Part shown: positions 38,174-47,380 of the stretch, piece by piece | Layout: each line of letters opens with the position of its first letter | Numbering within the stretch: position 1 is the first letter of the stretch | Assembly: GCA_021817985.1 (NCBI GenBank) | Contig: JAKAFK010000007.1 | Coordinates: forward strand, 1 to 59,962 | Origin: Pseudomonadota bacterium | Lineage (GTDB): Bacteria; Pseudomonadota; Gammaproteobacteria; Burkholderiales; JAKAFK01 | Reading direction: 5' to 3' | DNA length: 59,962 bases | Translations under genes and position numbers: made by a program | The notes under the pieces: generated by a model | Told to the model about the DNA's origin: nothing | Seen by the model: only the letters and a program-made list of their open reading frames with translations | The model's database searches: none

Positions 38174-39250
38174 ATGAGCAGTTTGTTTGATCCGCTACAA
38201 CTGGGCGAGATAAGACTCCCCAACCGCGTCATCATGGCGCCCCTGACGCGCTGCCGCGCCAGTGCGGGGAGGGTTCCCAACCCATTGATGGCGGAATATT
38301 ATGCCCAGCGCGCGGGCGCTGGGCTCATCCTGAGCGAGGCGACCTCGGTTGCCCCCAAAGGCGTCGGCTATCCGGATACGCCCGGCATCTGGTCGGACGA
38401 TCAAGTTGCAGGATGGAAACAGATCACCACTGCAGTTCATGCGAAGGGTGGACGCGTCTTCCTGCAGCTATGGCACGTCGGCCGGATATCCCATCCTTCA
38501 TACCTCGAGGGCGAGTTGCCGGTCGCACCCAGCGCCATTCGTCCGGAAGGCCATGTGAGCCTGCTGCGACCCCAGGTTCCCTATGTGGTGCCACGGGCAC
38601 TGGACATCTCGGAGATCCCGGGGATCGTCGAGGCTTATCGGAAGGGTGCAGAGAACGCGAAGCGGGCGGGGTTCGACGGCGTCGAGGTGCATGGCGCCAA
38701 TGGCTACCTGCTCGATCAGTTTCTGCAGGATACCACCAACCAACGCACCGATGCCTACGGGGGGTCTATCCAGAATCGGGCAAGGCTCATGCTCGAGGTG
38801 ACGGACGCGGTCGTTTCCGTATGGGGGGCAGGCAAGGTTGGCGTGCACCTTGCCCCACGAGGCGATGCGCACTCCATGGGAGACTCGAATCGTCTGGCGA
38901 CGTTTGGCTACGTTGCCGAGGCGCTCGGGAAACGAGGCATCGCCTTCATCTTTACGCGGGAAAAACTGGGGGACGACAGCATCAGCCCCGAGCTCAAGAA
39001 GCGCTTCGGAGGCGTGCTGATCGCCAACGAGGGATTCAACCTGGAAACCGCTCAGCAAGCGCTCAAGGCGGGCCATGCCGACGCGGTCGCGTTTGGCAAG
39101 GACTTCATTGCCAACCCCGATCTACCGCACCGCCTGAAGCGGAACATGCCGCTCAATCCGTGGCATGCCGAAACCTTTTATGGATACGGCATGTCGGATC
39201 CCCGCGTAGGATATACCGACTACCCAAGCCTTGCAGCTGAAACGGCATAG
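38174..39250 (+). CDS. Old-yellow-enzyme family alkene reductase (NemA-like)
   Basis: An FMN-dependent ene-reductase of 358 residues. The TIM-barrel start SLFDPLQLGEIRLPNRVIMAPLTRCRA is typical of N-ethylmaleimide/xenobiotic reductases. The substrate-activating pair is His/Asn in VEVHGANGYLLDQF, as in OYE1, where NemA has His/His. NQRTDAYGGSIQNR is also conserved. CTAAGGAG lies 8 nt before the ATG. Physiological substrate is unknown; electrophile detoxification is the usual inference. Confidence 0.9.
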   Translation: MSSLFDPLQLGEIRLPNRVIMAPLTRCRASAGRVPNPLMAEYYAQRAGAGLILSEATSVAPKGVGYPDTPGIWSDDQVAGWKQITTAVHAKGGRVFLQLWHVGRISHPSYLEGELPVAPSAIRPEGHVSLLRPQVPYVVPRALDISEIPGIVEAYRKGAENAKRAGFDGVEVHGANGYLLDQFLQDTTNQRTDAYGGSIQNRARLMLEVTDAVVSVWGAGKVGVHLAPRGDAHSMGDSNRLATFGYVAEALGKRGIAFIFTREKLGDDSISPELKKRFGGVLIANEGFNLETAQQALKAGHADAVAFGKDFIANPDLPHRLKRNMPLNPWHAETFYGYGMSDPRVGYTDYPSLAAETA

Positions 39251-40202
39251 GCGCATCATCGGGGCAGCGCGGCCTATGAGGACGACGGGGGGCTCGCGGT
39301 GAACGGCCTGCCTCGGCCCTCCGGCCGGCGGGAGGCATGAGCGCCAAGCCTCATGCCCGCGACCTCGCTGCATGGCCCGGGGAATGCACCCGCGCGCCGG
39401 AGACGCTGAGCAGACCGCGCCTCCGGGACCGGGTGCACAGGAACAGCCTCGCGGGGCGGGTGAGAGGAAGGGATCTGACGTTCGATCAGACGCAAGCCCG
39501 CCATGGCGGAGGACGTTAAAAAATCTGACAGGCCTAGCGTCTTCGACCGGTGGGCTGGAGACCCGAACGGGAAGCAAAGCTTGGCGCATACGCATCGCCT
39601 TGGAGTCGATCGTGTTGAAGACTCTGGCGATTTGCCACTTGAAAGAGCATTCTGCGGTCCTCGCCCCCAGGCCCGGGCGACAATCGTCGCGCCGAAAGCG
39701 ATCCAGGCGCTCGACTTTTTTCGACTGACGGCTTCGTGACGCCCCTCGCGAGGGCATCAGCCTTGTCGATGCCGGAGCGTCAGTCTCAGGTCCCCTTTCC
39801 TCGGCGCCCACGGGCCGCCTCTTTGCGAACCCTGAATCAGTCGGCAAACTTTACATATCGAGCGTCGCGTCAATCCACCTGCTCTTGATATGTTCAAAAT
39901 AACAGAGAGATCACTCCAACGGAACACTTCTTGCTTTGAGAGTCTGAAGGCATCCTGCCGGCCCCTAAAACCCCACTAACTCAAAACTGCGCAGGACTCC
40001 TTACGCACTTCGGATTGGAAAGTCGGAATCCGCTTCACCTCTATCGACGGAAGCGGAAGATGGCAAATTTCCAGGGGACTTTTGTGACGGCTGTCTAAAT
40101 GGGCCCCACCACTCCAAGGCGGCGGAGCGCCGGTCCATTCCGGTACAAGCTGCTGCAGGGCAGCACGGGTGCCACCGCCAAACACTCACAGGAGCGCAAA
40201 CC
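39251..40202. other. Long gene-free stretch upstream of the PEP-CTERM gene
   Basis: A 952-bp stretch with no supportable gene. The best open frame (39503-39739 +, 78 codons) lacks a recognisable motif or ribosome-binding site. The last 350 bp are less GC-rich than the genes and contain an inverted repeat (39853-39893). CAGGAG precedes the PEP-CTERM ATG. The region may carry the promoter and long leader of that gene or remnants of lost genes. Confidence 0.45.
39853..39893. repeat. Imperfect inverted repeat, ACATATC / GATATGT
   Basis: ACATATCGAGC and GCTCTTGATATGT form a near-perfect inverted repeat with a 17-bp spacer in the AT-richer part of the gap. It is a possible operator or stem-loop about 310 bp before the PEP-CTERM gene. 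Confidence 0.35.
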
Positions 40203-41003
40203 ATGACCCCAAATCTCAAGGCACTGCTGGCGTGCGCCGGACTGGCGGTCGCGGCATCCGCCAATGCGGCCACCATCACGACCTTCACAGCGACTTACGG
40301 CAATCTCTATGCCGGCGCCGATACCGTGTCCGGATTCAACGCATACGACTTAGCGCCTGGGCCTGTTCTGCTGGAAGGTGCACAATCCGCGTCGGCAGGT
40401 TCGAATCTGACGGGCATTTTCCAGGCTTACACGGGGGCTCATCTGGCCCCGAACGGCAGTACCGTGTCGGCGCCGAACCTCAATACAACGGGCGTCGGCT
40501 CCGGCTATGAGCTCACCATCGCAGGCAACTTCTCCGAACATGTCGACAGTATCAGCGGCGGGGTGACGAGTTTCACGCTGACCGGCGGCACCGCGACCAT
40601 GTACATCGGTGCGCCGGATTATAATTTCAGCACTGATTCCGGTTTCACCGACGGATCCCAGCTCTTCAGCGCGAATATCGTAGGGGGCAATGGGACGTTC
40701 AGCGACACAGGCTTGGGGGTCACCCAGTTGGACTTCCAGGCCACCCGCTATGCCGGGAATGTCTACTCGCCGGGCATTCTGGGCGGGACCGCCGTGTTCA
40801 CCCTGCAAGCACCGGGCGCCGGCAGCACCACCTTCCTTAGCGGCATATCCTCCGTGGGCGGCCACGCGGTGACCCCCAATGACCTGCTACTTGCCGCCGA
40901 TGGAAACGTGACCCTCACGACGGTGCCGCTACCGCCGCCTTTGTGGTTGCTGGGCTCCGGGATCGTGGGTCTAGTGGGCTTTGCCGGTAAGCGTCGCGCC
41001 TGA
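40203..41003 (+). CDS. PEP-CTERM/VPLP-type exosortase-sorted protein
   Basis: A secreted or surface protein of 266 residues. It has a signal peptide (about 1-22, LACAGLAVAASANAA), a Ser/Thr/Gly-rich beta-type body without Cys, and a C-terminal sorting tag: VPLPPPLWLLGSGIVGLVGF, then AGKRRA. This tripartite tail (motif, membrane helix, basic end) is the exosortase signal. Such proteins are typically processed by EpsH/XrtA and linked to exopolysaccharide or biofilm. No exosortase is in the window. A terminator hairpin follows the stop. Confidence 0.88.
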   Translation: MTPNLKALLACAGLAVAASANAATITTFTATYGNLYAGADTVSGFNAYDLAPGPVLLEGAQSASAGSNLTGIFQAYTGAHLAPNGSTVSAPNLNTTGVGSGYELTIAGNFSEHVDSISGGVTSFTLTGGTATMYIGAPDYNFSTDSGFTDGSQLFSANIVGGNGTFSDTGLGVTQLDFQATRYAGNVYSPGILGGTAVFTLQAPGAGSTTFLSGISSVGGHAVTPNDLLLAADGNVTLTTVPLPPPLWLLGSGIVGLVGFAGKRRA

Positions 41004-42069
41004 GCCTTTCGATCCACCCCTTCAAGCAGGGTCCGGGAAATCTCCCGGGCCCTGCTGTGAGCGGATGGCCGAAGGCTTGTCCCAAGGTGGCGATACCGTC
41101 GGAGCCGTTTGCGCGTCGAAGAACGGTTGCTACCGATCACGGCACGAAGGACGCGCTCGCATGTTCTCCGGGAGACCCCGCCGGGCTCGGCTCTAGAACC
41201 GCCTGCGCCCAGGAATAGGAAAATCCGCGAGGCACAAGCAACAGCCCCTACGTCGACCGATTGCAAGCCGCGCCCAGTCGATCACCACCGCAGAGACGGG
41301 CCAATTTGCGCGCCAACGGCCGTACCGCTCCCGCAGCGCCGAGTCCTATCCTAAGGTTTGTCCCGCGCCCAGCCTCGGTTAGGTCATTCAAATGAGCGCC
41401 TCACATTCCACATTGATTCATTTGTCATATAAACCAATCCATGCGAAAATTCCGCGAGGCGGTCGGGGCCAAGAGCAGGGAAAACCTCCCTGTTCCGCGT
41501 CGCTGTATTCGGATCGACGCATCTTGCTCGCCGTCGGCCGTTTTTTCCGGGACGCTCGACTGGCGCTGCGACAGGTGGGCGAACTTCTGCGGCCGCTTTG
41601 GGGTTGGGCGCGAGGACCCCGGCACGAGCCAGCGGAAAACCGCACCCGCAGGATCGAAATGCGCCTCGCGTCCTCCACCCCTTTCGTGCGCCCATCGGGG
41701 TCGGCGTCTTCGGGTTTCCCCGCTGCGGCGCATTTGAGGCCTGACGCGTCGTGGGAACGAGGAACCCCTTTTAGACAGCTCCTCCACGACAGCCGTGCCT
41801 TGCAAAGGACAGAGAACATTACTCGAGCAGGCGAACGATGTTGCGTGTTCGGTAGTGCCGCAGTCTATGTCGGGGGCCTTGTCCGCATCGTTTGGGGTGT
41901 GTTTTGCGCCCGAGGCGCGCGTGAAGGATCCGGCAGAGCGGAACGCAGGCTTGCCCGAAGCGCTGATGAGTTGTGGGACCTTCCGCTGCTGCCTTAACGT
42001 CGGGAAGCGTCGACGTGTGGCTCATTCGCAGTGCCATAAGGTGGAATTGCAGTTGGATCGAGATAGAGC
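41004..42069. other. Long gene-free stretch between the PEP-CTERM gene and the diguanylate cyclase
   Basis: A 1066-bp stretch. Apart from the terminator hairpin at 41025-41056, I see nothing supportable. The frame 41392-41997 (+, 201 codons) is open but Arg-rich, has no good ribosome-binding site and no family feature, as expected for a random open frame in GC-rich DNA. Degenerate gene remnants cannot be excluded. Confidence 0.45.
41025..41056 (+). terminator. Terminator hairpin after the PEP-CTERM gene
   Basis: AGCAGGGTCCGGGA, loop AATC, then TCCCGGGCCCTGCT form a 14-bp stem with one T/G wobble, 22 bp after the stop. It is very stable; no U-run follows, so termination may be Rho-assisted. 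Confidence 0.6.
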
Positions 42070-43788
42070 GTGATCCCGATATCGTCGCCACTACGCGCAG
42101 GAGGTTACGACCACCGCGTCGCGGCATGGTCAATCGTCGTGGCGGGCTTTGTTTCCTATGCGACAGCCGAGTTGCTGTGGCGCGCCTCACCGCGTGTTTC
42201 CAAGGGGTCTTGCCGGCTGGAGTCCTGGCTTGGCGCGGGTGTCTTGGGTTTGGGCAGCTGGGCAGCCCAGATGACCGCCCTTCTTGCCGCCACCGGGCAC
42301 GTCTTCTTGTACAACCCGGAGACATCGCCGATTGCGCTCGTTTTTGGCTTGTCGGGCAGCCTCGTCGCCCTGACGCGGCTCAGGCGGCCGACCCCTCTCT
42401 TATGCTCGCTGGCGGGCGGCATGGCGTTTGGGCTGGGACTGGTCGGCATGTGCGTCGTGGACATGCATGGCATTGTCGTGCCGGGCATGCGCCGATCTTT
42501 TGACGTCGGACCTATCGTCCTTTCGTATCCATTTGCCGTCGGCTTCTCCGCCCCTGCGTTATGGATCGTGCGTGGATTCCATGCGCCTCATGCCGAGTGT
42601 GTCGCGCGCGGCGACTGGTCGCTCATCCCCTTCTGCGTGCTTATGACCACGGCCGTGACCGGCACGCAGTACATCGATATGCTCTCGCTGCATTGGGTGC
42701 GCATCCCTGGGCGCAACCGAATCGGCCCCCCAATGGCTCTCGCCGACCAGGGCACCATGGCAAACGCGATTTTCATTGCCGTGGCGGCCGTGCTGCTTGG
42801 GCTGCTGTGGTCTTTCCATCGGCACTTCCGCGACTCGACGCGCCGAAGGGAACGGGCCGAGCGTGCGGGGGCACACACACGCGCAGTGCTGAAGCACATG
42901 CTGGAAGGTGTGGTGGTGACGGATGCCCAGGGGCGAATGCTGTCCGTCAATTTCGCGGCAGCGGCGATCTTCGGCTACAGGGCCCACGAGCTGAAGGGAA
43001 GGAACATGTCGATGCTGATTCCGGTCCCGCGGGAGGGCGCGCACGAGAGCCATATCGAGGGCCCTGCTCGCCTGGACATGCGCCAACCGGTCGATGCAAG
43101 CCCACGCGAAGCAGAGGGCCTGCGCCGCGACGGGGCGGTATTTCCCATGGAGATCACGACACGCGTCGCCCGCGTAGGCGATAAGCGCCTATTCGTACGG
43201 GTTGTGCGTGATATCACACAACGCAAGCAGGCGCAGGCGCGGCTCGTCCGCAGGGCCAATTACGACGATTTGACCGGACTCCCCGGCCGCGCCCTGTTCA
43301 GGGACCGCGCCCGCCAGGCGCTGCAGCGTGCGGAGCGTGACGAAGGCACGCTCGCCATCCTCTACATAGACATCGATCACTTCAAGGCGGTGAACGACCG
43401 CCTGGGGCACGGCGCAGGAGACGACCTGCTGCGCATCGTCGCGGCACGACTGCGTGCTTGCGTGCGCAACGAAGATACCGTGTCGCGCGTCGGTGGCGAC
43501 GAATTCGTGGTCCTTCTCGAGCGCTTCTCCAGTCATCAGGATGTCGCACTGGTCGCCGGAAAAATTGTTGACTCGCTCGCCCATCCGTTTCGCATTGAGG
43601 GTTATGGCGGTCATGACGTGCGCGTTAGCGCCAGCGTCGGAATTGCAACGTACCATCGCGGCGGCGCACAGGACCTCGAACGCCTGGTTCGGCAGGCGGA
43701 CTCCGCCATGTACCTTGCAAAGAAGCGGGGGAGACACAGATTCCAGTTCTATGGGGGCACGCCGTCGACTAAGAGCAAGGCGGTGTAG
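42070..43788 (+). CDS. Diguanylate cyclase with degenerate MHYT sensor, PAS and GGDEF domains
   Basis: A 572-residue membrane signalling protein. The N-terminal about 245 residues form about 7 hydrophobic segments in MHYT-domain layout (YDHRVAAWSIVVAGFVSYATA). The Met-His pairs are gone: the first motif reads WAAQMTALLA, the second GLVGMCVVDMHG, the third GTQYIDMLSL. A PAS domain (about 275-390, VVVTDAQGRMLSVNFAAAAI) and GGDEF domain (about 400-560) follow. The active site VGGDEF (475-479) and the RxxD inhibitory site (RNED) are intact, so it should make c-di-GMP. There is no EAL domain. The start is GTG 42070 with a weak ribosome-binding site. Confidence 0.85.
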   Translation: MIPISSPLRAGGYDHRVAAWSIVVAGFVSYATAELLWRASPRVSKGSCRLESWLGAGVLGLGSWAAQMTALLAATGHVFLYNPETSPIALVFGLSGSLVALTRLRRPTPLLCSLAGGMAFGLGLVGMCVVDMHGIVVPGMRRSFDVGPIVLSYPFAVGFSAPALWIVRGFHAPHAECVARGDWSLIPFCVLMTTAVTGTQYIDMLSLHWVRIPGRNRIGPPMALADQGTMANAIFIAVAAVLLGLLWSFHRHFRDSTRRRERAERAGAHTRAVLKHMLEGVVVTDAQGRMLSVNFAAAAIFGYRAHELKGRNMSMLIPVPREGAHESHIEGPARLDMRQPVDASPREAEGLRRDGAVFPMEITTRVARVGDKRLFVRVVRDITQRKQAQARLVRRANYDDLTGLPGRALFRDRARQALQRAERDEGTLAILYIDIDHFKAVNDRLGHGAGDDLLRIVAARLRACVRNEDTVSRVGGDEFVVLLERFSSHQDVALVAGKIVDSLAHPFRIEGYGGHDVRVSASVGIATYHRGGAQDLERLVRQADSAMYLAKKRGRHRFQFYGGTPSTKSKAV

Positions 43789-44232
43789 CCGCAAGAGCCT
43801 GCTCCACAACCGGGCCGCTTAGCGCATGCGGCCACAGGGGCGAGAGGGTGACTTCGGTTGCGCCCGGGGCTTTTGCCTGTGACGCACCTTGCCGTTTCCG
43901 GCACTTAGCCCTAACGCTTCGGCGAAGGTCGCGAGCGGCCGGGTCCCGCCTCACCTCGCCGAACCGCCGAAGGCGCACTTCGAGGTTCCGGCCGGCGCAA
44001 CGATTTCCGTCCTGAGGCGGGCCTACCCGGCGCGTTCCTTCACCTTGTTCGCCCGCTTGCGATGCGGCCAGCGGTGAACCCGCCGACAGCGACCAACCAC
44101 TTCGCGGTGGCGTCGTGGGATGCGCAGGACTTTTGCTCAACGCACCCGCGCATGACGCGCTTTCGCCGGTCATGGAAAAAGGATCAAGGGTCCTTGCGGT
44201 CGCCCGCCCGGGACACCACGGATCGGACGGAA
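43789..44232. other. Gene-free stretch downstream of the diguanylate cyclase
   Basis: A 444-bp stretch between convergent genes. No supportable coding sequence, tRNA or terminator with a T-tract was found. Open frames here are shadow-like. Confidence 0.4.
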
Positions 44233-45393
44233 TCAGCACTCCACGACGGCGAGCGGCACATACATTTCCGCTTCGCTGACACCGCCGTGCACCCCCATCT
44301 GCATGTGCGGTGTCTCTCCCAGCAACCGATCCTGAATGGCGTAATCGCGCTTCATGATCAAGGTGTAGTCGCCAATGCGCTCGCGCAACCGCGGGTGCGG
44401 GGCACCCAGGCCGTAATAGGCTTCCGCCACCAGTTCCTCGCTTTTGAATGCCCGCGCATAAGGAGCCAGCGCCGTCTCGACATAGCGCTCGAAATCGGCC
44501 CGAGCCTGCGGCCGCACATAGCAATAGGCGACTCGCCGCTCGCCGCACAGCGGCATGACGAGCGTATTGGCCAGCACAGGATGATCGGCAAGGTCCAGCA
44601 GTTTGCCCGGGCCGGATTCGATATGCCCATGATCGGCGGTCACGATGACCAGCGTGCCAGTGCCCGCGATGGCGGCGACAAATCGCGCAAAGGCGGCGTC
44701 CAGCCCCTCGAACAGGCGCGCCACCGCCGGCGAATCAATGCCATGCTCGTGGGCCGCACCGTCGATATCGGAATAGTAGGCATAGATATACTTGCGCGCG
44801 GCGTTTTGCCGAATGACCTCGCCGATCCGCGCGAACATGCCCTCCGCGTCCCGATACCCCAGCCGGATCGCGCGTCCCGAGTACGCGACATTGAAGTCGG
44901 AGTGGACGATCTTTTCCGGGGACACGACGTACGAGGTCACGGGCAGGCGGTCGAACACAGGGGTATGCCCGAACAAGGCTTGGGGCTGAATCCCGCTCGC
45001 CTTCAGGGAACTGCCGCCAAAGCGCGGCCGGAAGGGGAGCACCGTGGCGATGCAGCCGATCTCCTTGAAGTAAGTGTTCCAGCCGGTCAGCGCATGCTGC
45101 TGAGGCGCGAGCCCGGTAAGGAATGTGGTGATCGCGGTGGCCGTCGTCGACGGGAACGTCGATGTGATGCGCCCATGCAGGCTGCGGGCCAGGCGACTGC
45201 CCGCATGCCGGCGTGCCAGATACTCGTAGCCTAGGCCGTCGACGACGAGCAAGACCACCGCCTTCGCCCGTTCGAGCCGCTCGAGCGGCAGGTTGCGCAA
45301 CAAAGGATAGCCCGAGCCCTCGGCACCATACGCCGCAAGAAGGGAACTCATCAGGTTGATGAGGCTGCCGCCCTGGTAATCTGGTCTCACCAT
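44233..45393 (-). CDS. Alkaline-phosphatase-superfamily phosphodiesterase/nucleotide pyrophosphatase
   Basis: A 386-residue protein of the type I phosphodiesterase/nucleotide pyrophosphatase group. Metal-site motifs are LLVVDGLGYEYL (Asp), TSTFPSTTATAITTFLTG (Thr/Ser nucleophile region), YYSDIDGAAHEHG (Asp/His) and VTADHGHIE (Asp/His). No signal peptide is evident, so a cytoplasmic location is likely. The substrate is unknown; relatives act on nucleotides, phosphonates or phospholipid head groups. It is divergent from the acyl-CoA ligase gene, 178 bp apart. Confidence 0.8.
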   Translation of the reverse strand: MVRPDYQGGSLINLMSSLLAAYGAEGSGYPLLRNLPLERLERAKAVVLLVVDGLGYEYLARRHAGSRLARSLHGRITSTFPSTTATAITTFLTGLAPQQHALTGWNTYFKEIGCIATVLPFRPRFGGSSLKASGIQPQALFGHTPVFDRLPVTSYVVSPEKIVHSDFNVAYSGRAIRLGYRDAEGMFARIGEVIRQNAARKYIYAYYSDIDGAAHEHGIDSPAVARLFEGLDAAFARFVAAIAGTGTLVIVTADHGHIESGPGKLLDLADHPVLANTLVMPLCGERRVAYCYVRPQARADFERYVETALAPYARAFKSEELVAEAYYGLGAPHPRLRERIGDYTLIMKRDYAIQDRLLGETPHMQMGVHGGVSEAEMYVPLAVVEC

Positions 45394-45501
45394 CGTTCTT
45401 TCCCCATTCCGCAGACTTCACTATAGATTCGACGGCGCGCCCGTCAAACTCCCTTTTCAGCGCGCCGCCGCGGGGGAGGCACAGCGGCCTGCCAATCGGC
45501 T

Positions 45502-45507
45502 TATAAT
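45502..45507 (+). promoter_or_regulatory. TATAAT element upstream of the acyl-CoA ligase gene
   Basis: A perfect -10 hexamer 65 bp before the TTG start. No good -35 at 16-18 bp, so an activator may be needed. Motif match only. Confidence 0.4.
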
Positions 45508-45571
45508 AAGCGAAGGCTGCAAGAGCCATGCTCCTCGCTCGCTCATAGAATATCCGCCAAGGAAGCCCGCT

Positions 45572-47374
45572 TTGAAGCATGACGCCGACGTGATTCCCCC
45601 GGATGAGGCCGTGACCTTGCATGGCCTGTTCGCCTGCCGTCAGCGCCGCACTCCCCATGGCCTCGCCTACCAGGCCTTTGACGATGCCAGCCGCACGTGG
45701 ACTAGCCTCACGTGGTCGCAGGTGGGCGAACAGTTCATCCAATGGCAGGGGGTCCTGGCGGCCGAAGGCGTTATCCCCGGCGAGCGGGTGGCCATCATGC
45801 TGAAGAACTCGCCCGCCTGGGTCGCCGTCGACCAGGCCGCCCTGTCGCTGGGCCTTGTCGTGGTGCCGCTATACCCCCCGGATTCCCGGCACAATCTCGC
45901 CACGATCCTGGCCGATTGCGGGGCCAAGATCTTGGTCATCGAAGAAGCCGAGCACTGGTTCGAGCTTCTTTCCGAGTCCGGCGCCACATTCCCAAGCCTT
46001 ACCCGCGTGTTGTGCCGAAAACCGGTGGAACCCGACCATGCGCACCGGGACTCGCGGCTCGACCCGCGCCCCTCGCGGACACCCGCCCCCGACGAGATCC
46101 CGGCCGACCCGGATGCGCTCGCCACGATCGTCTACACGTCGGGGACGACCGGGCGCCCCAAGGGGGTCATGCTCACCCATCGCAACATCCTCTCTAATGC
46201 CTATGCCTGCCTGCGGACCTTCGAAGTCTGGCCTGGCGATCGTTTCCTTTCCTTCCTGCCCTTGTCGCACACGTTTGAGCGGACGGTCGGTTACTACCTG
46301 GCCATCATGGCCGGCGCAACGACCGCCTATGCACGTGCATCCGCCTATTTGAGCGAGGATCTGCGGACCACGCGGCCGACCATCCTGATCGCCGTGCCGC
46401 GCGTCTACGAACGGCTCTACGCGGCCATCCGCAGCAAGCTCGAGGCTGCGCCCGCCTGGCGGCGCAGCCTGTTCGACGCCGCAGTGCGCATGGGATTCAG
46501 CCGCTTCGAGCATCTGCAAGGACGGGGGCCCTGGCACATCCGACACCTCGCGGCACCCGGGCTTGCCCGGCTCGTCTCGCGACCGATCCGGGCGCGGCTG
46601 GGCGGACGCCTGCGGGTCGCGATCACCGGCGGCGCCCCGCTGGCCCCTGACATCGCCAGAACCTTCATCGGGCTCGGGCTTCCCGTCCTGCAAGGGTATG
46701 GGTTGACCGAGGCAGGACCCGTGATCTGCGGCAATAGCCTGAAGGACAACGTTCCGGAGAGCGTCGGGCGCCCGATCCCGGAGGTCTCCGTGCGCCTCGG
46801 GCCAGACGGCGTGCTGGAGGCGAGAGGCCCCGGCATCATGCGCGGCTACTACGGCAATCCGGCCGCCACGGCCGCGGTCCTGACACCCGATGGTTGGCTC
46901 AACACGGGGGACTTGGCGCGCATCGACGCGCACGGCCATGTTTACATCACGGGTCGCTTGAAGGAGATCCTGGTGATGTCCAATGGCGAGAAGGTGCCGC
47001 CGTCGGACCTGGAGGATGCGATCCTGCGCGACAGCCTGTTCGCGCAGGTCATGGTGCTGGGCGACGGGCATCCCTTCCTCGCGGCATTGGCGGTCGTGGA
47101 TCCCGAGGAATGGACGAGGTTCGCCCTGGACGCCCAGGTGCCCGCTGGGCCGGAGGGACTCGATGCGCCCAAGGCCAAGGCCGCGGCGCTGGCACGCATC
47201 GCTGCGCAGATCGGGAACTTCCCGAGCTATGCGCGCATCCGCCGGGTGGCACTCCTCGACGAGCCATGGACCGTGAAAAACGGGCTTCTCACCGCGACCC
47301 TGAAGCTGCGCCGCCCCGTCCTGCTGGCTCGTTTCCAGGCCGTCATCGAAACCCTCTATGCCGGCCATTCGTGA
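45572..47374 (+). CDS. Long-chain acyl-CoA synthetase (AMP-forming)
   Basis: Activates fatty acids as acyl-AMP, then acyl-CoA. The 600 residues have the AMP-binding P-loop IVYTSGTTGRPKGVMLTHRN, LSHTFERTVGYY, the A5 region QGYGLTEAGPVI and the hinge GRLKEILVMSNGEKV. It resembles the FadD15/ACSBG-like long-chain group rather than E. coli FadD. The start is TTG at 45572; CAAGGAAG lies about 9 nt upstream and the frame has no earlier start. An SDR gene begins 6 bp after the stop, so the two are probably cotranscribed. Confidence 0.87.
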   Translation: MKHDADVIPPDEAVTLHGLFACRQRRTPHGLAYQAFDDASRTWTSLTWSQVGEQFIQWQGVLAAEGVIPGERVAIMLKNSPAWVAVDQAALSLGLVVVPLYPPDSRHNLATILADCGAKILVIEEAEHWFELLSESGATFPSLTRVLCRKPVEPDHAHRDSRLDPRPSRTPAPDEIPADPDALATIVYTSGTTGRPKGVMLTHRNILSNAYACLRTFEVWPGDRFLSFLPLSHTFERTVGYYLAIMAGATTAYARASAYLSEDLRTTRPTILIAVPRVYERLYAAIRSKLEAAPAWRRSLFDAAVRMGFSRFEHLQGRGPWHIRHLAAPGLARLVSRPIRARLGGRLRVAITGGAPLAPDIARTFIGLGLPVLQGYGLTEAGPVICGNSLKDNVPESVGRPIPEVSVRLGPDGVLEARGPGIMRGYYGNPAATAAVLTPDGWLNTGDLARIDAHGHVYITGRLKEILVMSNGEKVPPSDLEDAILRDSLFAQVMVLGDGHPFLAALAVVDPEEWTRFALDAQVPAGPEGLDAPKAKAAALARIAAQIGNFPSYARIRRVALLDEPWTVKNGLLTATLKLRRPVLLARFQAVIETLYAGHS

Positions 47375-47380
47375 GGCGCC

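Noticed and set aside
39503..39739. 78-codon frame in the gap before the PEP-CTERM gene
   Set aside because: No motif, no convincing ribosome-binding site and no partner gene.
39886..39898. TTGATATGTTCAA as an FNR box
   Set aside because: The half-sites TTGA and TCAA are separated by five bases; FNR geometry needs six (TTGA-N6-TCAA).
41392..41997. 201-codon frame in the gap before the diguanylate cyclase
   Set aside because: It has no ribosome-binding site or family feature and is Arg-rich. It is kept only as a note in the gap entry.
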